A DNA stretch of 5,466 nucleotides from Frankiales bacterium. GTDB lineage: Bacteria; Actinomycetota; Actinomycetes; Mycobacteriales; SCTD01. Below, in pieces: positions 4,357 through 5,466 of this stretch (positions are counted from its first letter, which is position 1; each line of letters starts with the position of its first letter). The position numbers and the translations under genes were made by a program. Under the pieces are notes generated by a model that was not told the origin of the DNA, ran no database searches, and saw only the letters and a program-made list of their open reading frames with translations. The stretch lies in contig JAODNB010000381.1 of NCBI GenBank assembly GCA_025464795.1, forward strand, positions 1 through 5,466, read 5' to 3'.

Positions 4357-5466
4357 TCAGTCGGAGCTAGCGACGCGGGAAGCGTTTGCGTCGGCACGCC
4401 TGAGCAGCACAGCGTGCTCGGCGTCGTTCCGGGTGAGCGCCGCCGCTTGCCCGAAGGCGTCCGCGGCCTCGGCGTGCCGCCCGGCCCGTTCCAGCAAGTC
4501 TCCGCGGACGCTCGGCACGAGCGGTGAGTCACCAAGCTGATCGGCATCCAGCTCCTCGAGCACCGTGAGCCCGGCGAGGGGGTCGAAGGCCCGGCCGTGC
4601 GCGACCGCGCGGTTGACCTCGACGATGGCCCCGGGCGCCGCTTGGGCAAGGATGTCGTACAGCCTCGCGATCTGGCGCCAATCGGTGTCCTCGGGTCGCC
4701 CCGCGCGGGCGTGCTGCGCAGCGATCGACGCTTGCAGGAAGTACTTCCCGACCGGCTTGCCGCGCGCCGCGAGCGCCTGCGCCTGCCTCAGTGCGACCAG
4801 CCCCCGCCGGATCAGCAGCTGGTCCCAGCGCGTTCGGTCTTGGTCCTCCAGGAGCACCGGACCACCGGTCGCGTCGAGGCGCGCCCCGATGCGGGAGCCC
4901 TGGATCTCCAACAAGGACTGCAGGCCGAGTGCTTCGGGCTCGTCAGGTGCGAGATCCGCCAACATGCGGGCCAGCCTCATCCCCTCGTTGGCCAGGTCTG
5001 GCCGCATCCAGTGCTCCCCGGCGGCGGCCGAGTACCCCTCGTTGAAGATGAGGTAGATCACGGCCATGACGTCGTCGAGACGCTTGTCGCGGTCAGCACC
5101 AGTCGGTAGGTCGAAGCTCGCCCGAGCCTCGGTCAGCGTCTTCTTCGCTCGGGAGATCCGTTGCCCCATGGTCGACTCGGTGGACAGGAACCCCCGGGCG
5201 ATCTCGCTGGTGGTCAGGCCCCCCACGAGGCGCAGCGTCAGCGCCGCTCTGGACTCCGGCGTCAGGGAGGGGTGGCAGGACAGGAAGATGAGGCGCAGCA
5301 CGTCGTCCTCGATGTAGTCGACCTGGTCGTCGAGGTCGCGCACCTGCTGCTCCTCTCCGAACTGGGCATGTCCGAGCTCCTCGGTCTTGCCACGGAGGTT
5401 CTCGGCGCGGCGGAACTGGTCTATCCCTCGTCGCTTTGCCGTGGTCATCAGCCATGCCGCGGGCTT
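4357..5466 (-). CDS. ECF42-type RNA polymerase sigma factor, N-terminus cut by the window edge
   Basis: This protein directs RNA polymerase to a specific promoter set. The frame runs open through the right edge. The six codons before the first visible Met read KPAAWL, which continues into MTTAKRRGIDQFRR, the end of sigma region 2 in this group. The gene therefore starts outside the window and roughly the first 50 residues are missing. Numbering from that Met, sigma region 4 is at about 50-108, with its helix-turn-helix around LTTSEIARGFLSTESTMGQR. A long C-terminal extension of about 250 residues follows. It begins with DVMAVIYLIFNEGYSA (126-141, DUF6596-like) and includes the motif LLEDQDRTRWD (199-209) and helical TPR-like repeats to the end. 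In the ECF42 group this extension appears to replace a separate anti-sigma factor, and neighbours are often small DGPF/YCII-type proteins. Here the neighbour is a DUF1801 protein instead. The signal sensed is unknown. Confidence 0.92.
   Translation of the reverse strand, partial: KPAAWLMTTAKRRGIDQFRRAENLRGKTEELGHAQFGEEQQVRDLDDQVDYIEDDVLRLIFLSCHPSLTPESRAALTLRLVGGLTTSEIARGFLSTESTMGQRISRAKKTLTEARASFDLPTGADRDKRLDDVMAVIYLIFNEGYSAAAGEHWMRPDLANEGMRLARMLADLAPDEPEALGLQSLLEIQGSRIGARLDATGGPVLLEDQDRTRWDQLLIRRGLVALRQAQALAARGKPVGKYFLQASIAAQHARAGRPEDTDWRQIARLYDILAQAAPGAIVEVNRAVAHGRAFDPLAGLTVLEELDADQLGDSPLVPSVRGDLLERAGRHAEAADAFGQAAALTRNDAEHAVLLRRADANASRVASSD

Noticed and set aside
4597..5109. Plus-strand open frame opposite the sigma factor
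   Set aside because: It mirrors the sigma factor coding strand. It is rich in Arg/Leu/Pro and shows no ribosome binding site or family match.

Overview
The window looks like chromosomal DNA of a high-GC Gram-positive bacterium (Actinomycetota). Coding regions are strongly G/C-biased at third positions. GTG and TTG starts are used, ribosome binding sites are of the AGGAG type, and there is a long sigma factor of the ECF42 type, common in actinomycetes. I cannot place it to genus.

Left end (1-465): a SpoVS-like (Alba-fold) gene is followed by a row of GAGAC pentamers set exactly 10 bp apart. Then comes the 3' part of a tRNA-Arg(ACG), cut off at the anticodon loop. A tRNA 3' fragment with no 5' half is the usual far-end attachment site (attR-like) of an integrative element. 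By the usual geometry, DNA left of about 424 is the inner end of such an element, carrying the SpoVS-like gene and possibly recombinase or excisionase arm sites. DNA right of 465 would be the old chromosomal flank. No integrase is visible, so the element is inferred rather than seen.

Middle (466-1206): inverted repeats lie just after the tRNA remnant and could be its original terminator. A small minus-strand gene (561-791) encodes a 76-residue protein with one hydrophobic C-terminal segment. Its Shine-Dalgarno sequence sits at the edge of a perfect hairpin. About 415 bp of apparent non-coding DNA with a few short palindromes separates this gene from the next.

Centre (1207-3840): two plus-strand genes. 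The first is a secreted sedolisin (S53 serine-carboxyl peptidase) with signal peptide, activation prodomain, all catalytic residues, a calcium-site signature and eight cysteines in close or nearby pairs. The second is a short-chain dehydrogenase/reductase of the C-factor-like type. They are 93 bp apart with a weak hairpin between, and nothing in the sequence shows a functional link.

Right end (3909-5466): a minus-strand pair convergent with the above. An ECF42-type sigma factor, truncated by the right edge, is followed after 45 bp by a small DUF1801 protein. This is a plausible co-transcribed unit.

The most unusual part is the tRNA remnant together with the phased GAGAC array. The other genes belong to recognisable families and appear intact, apart from the edge-truncated sigma factor. 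I found no evidence for a complete novel system.
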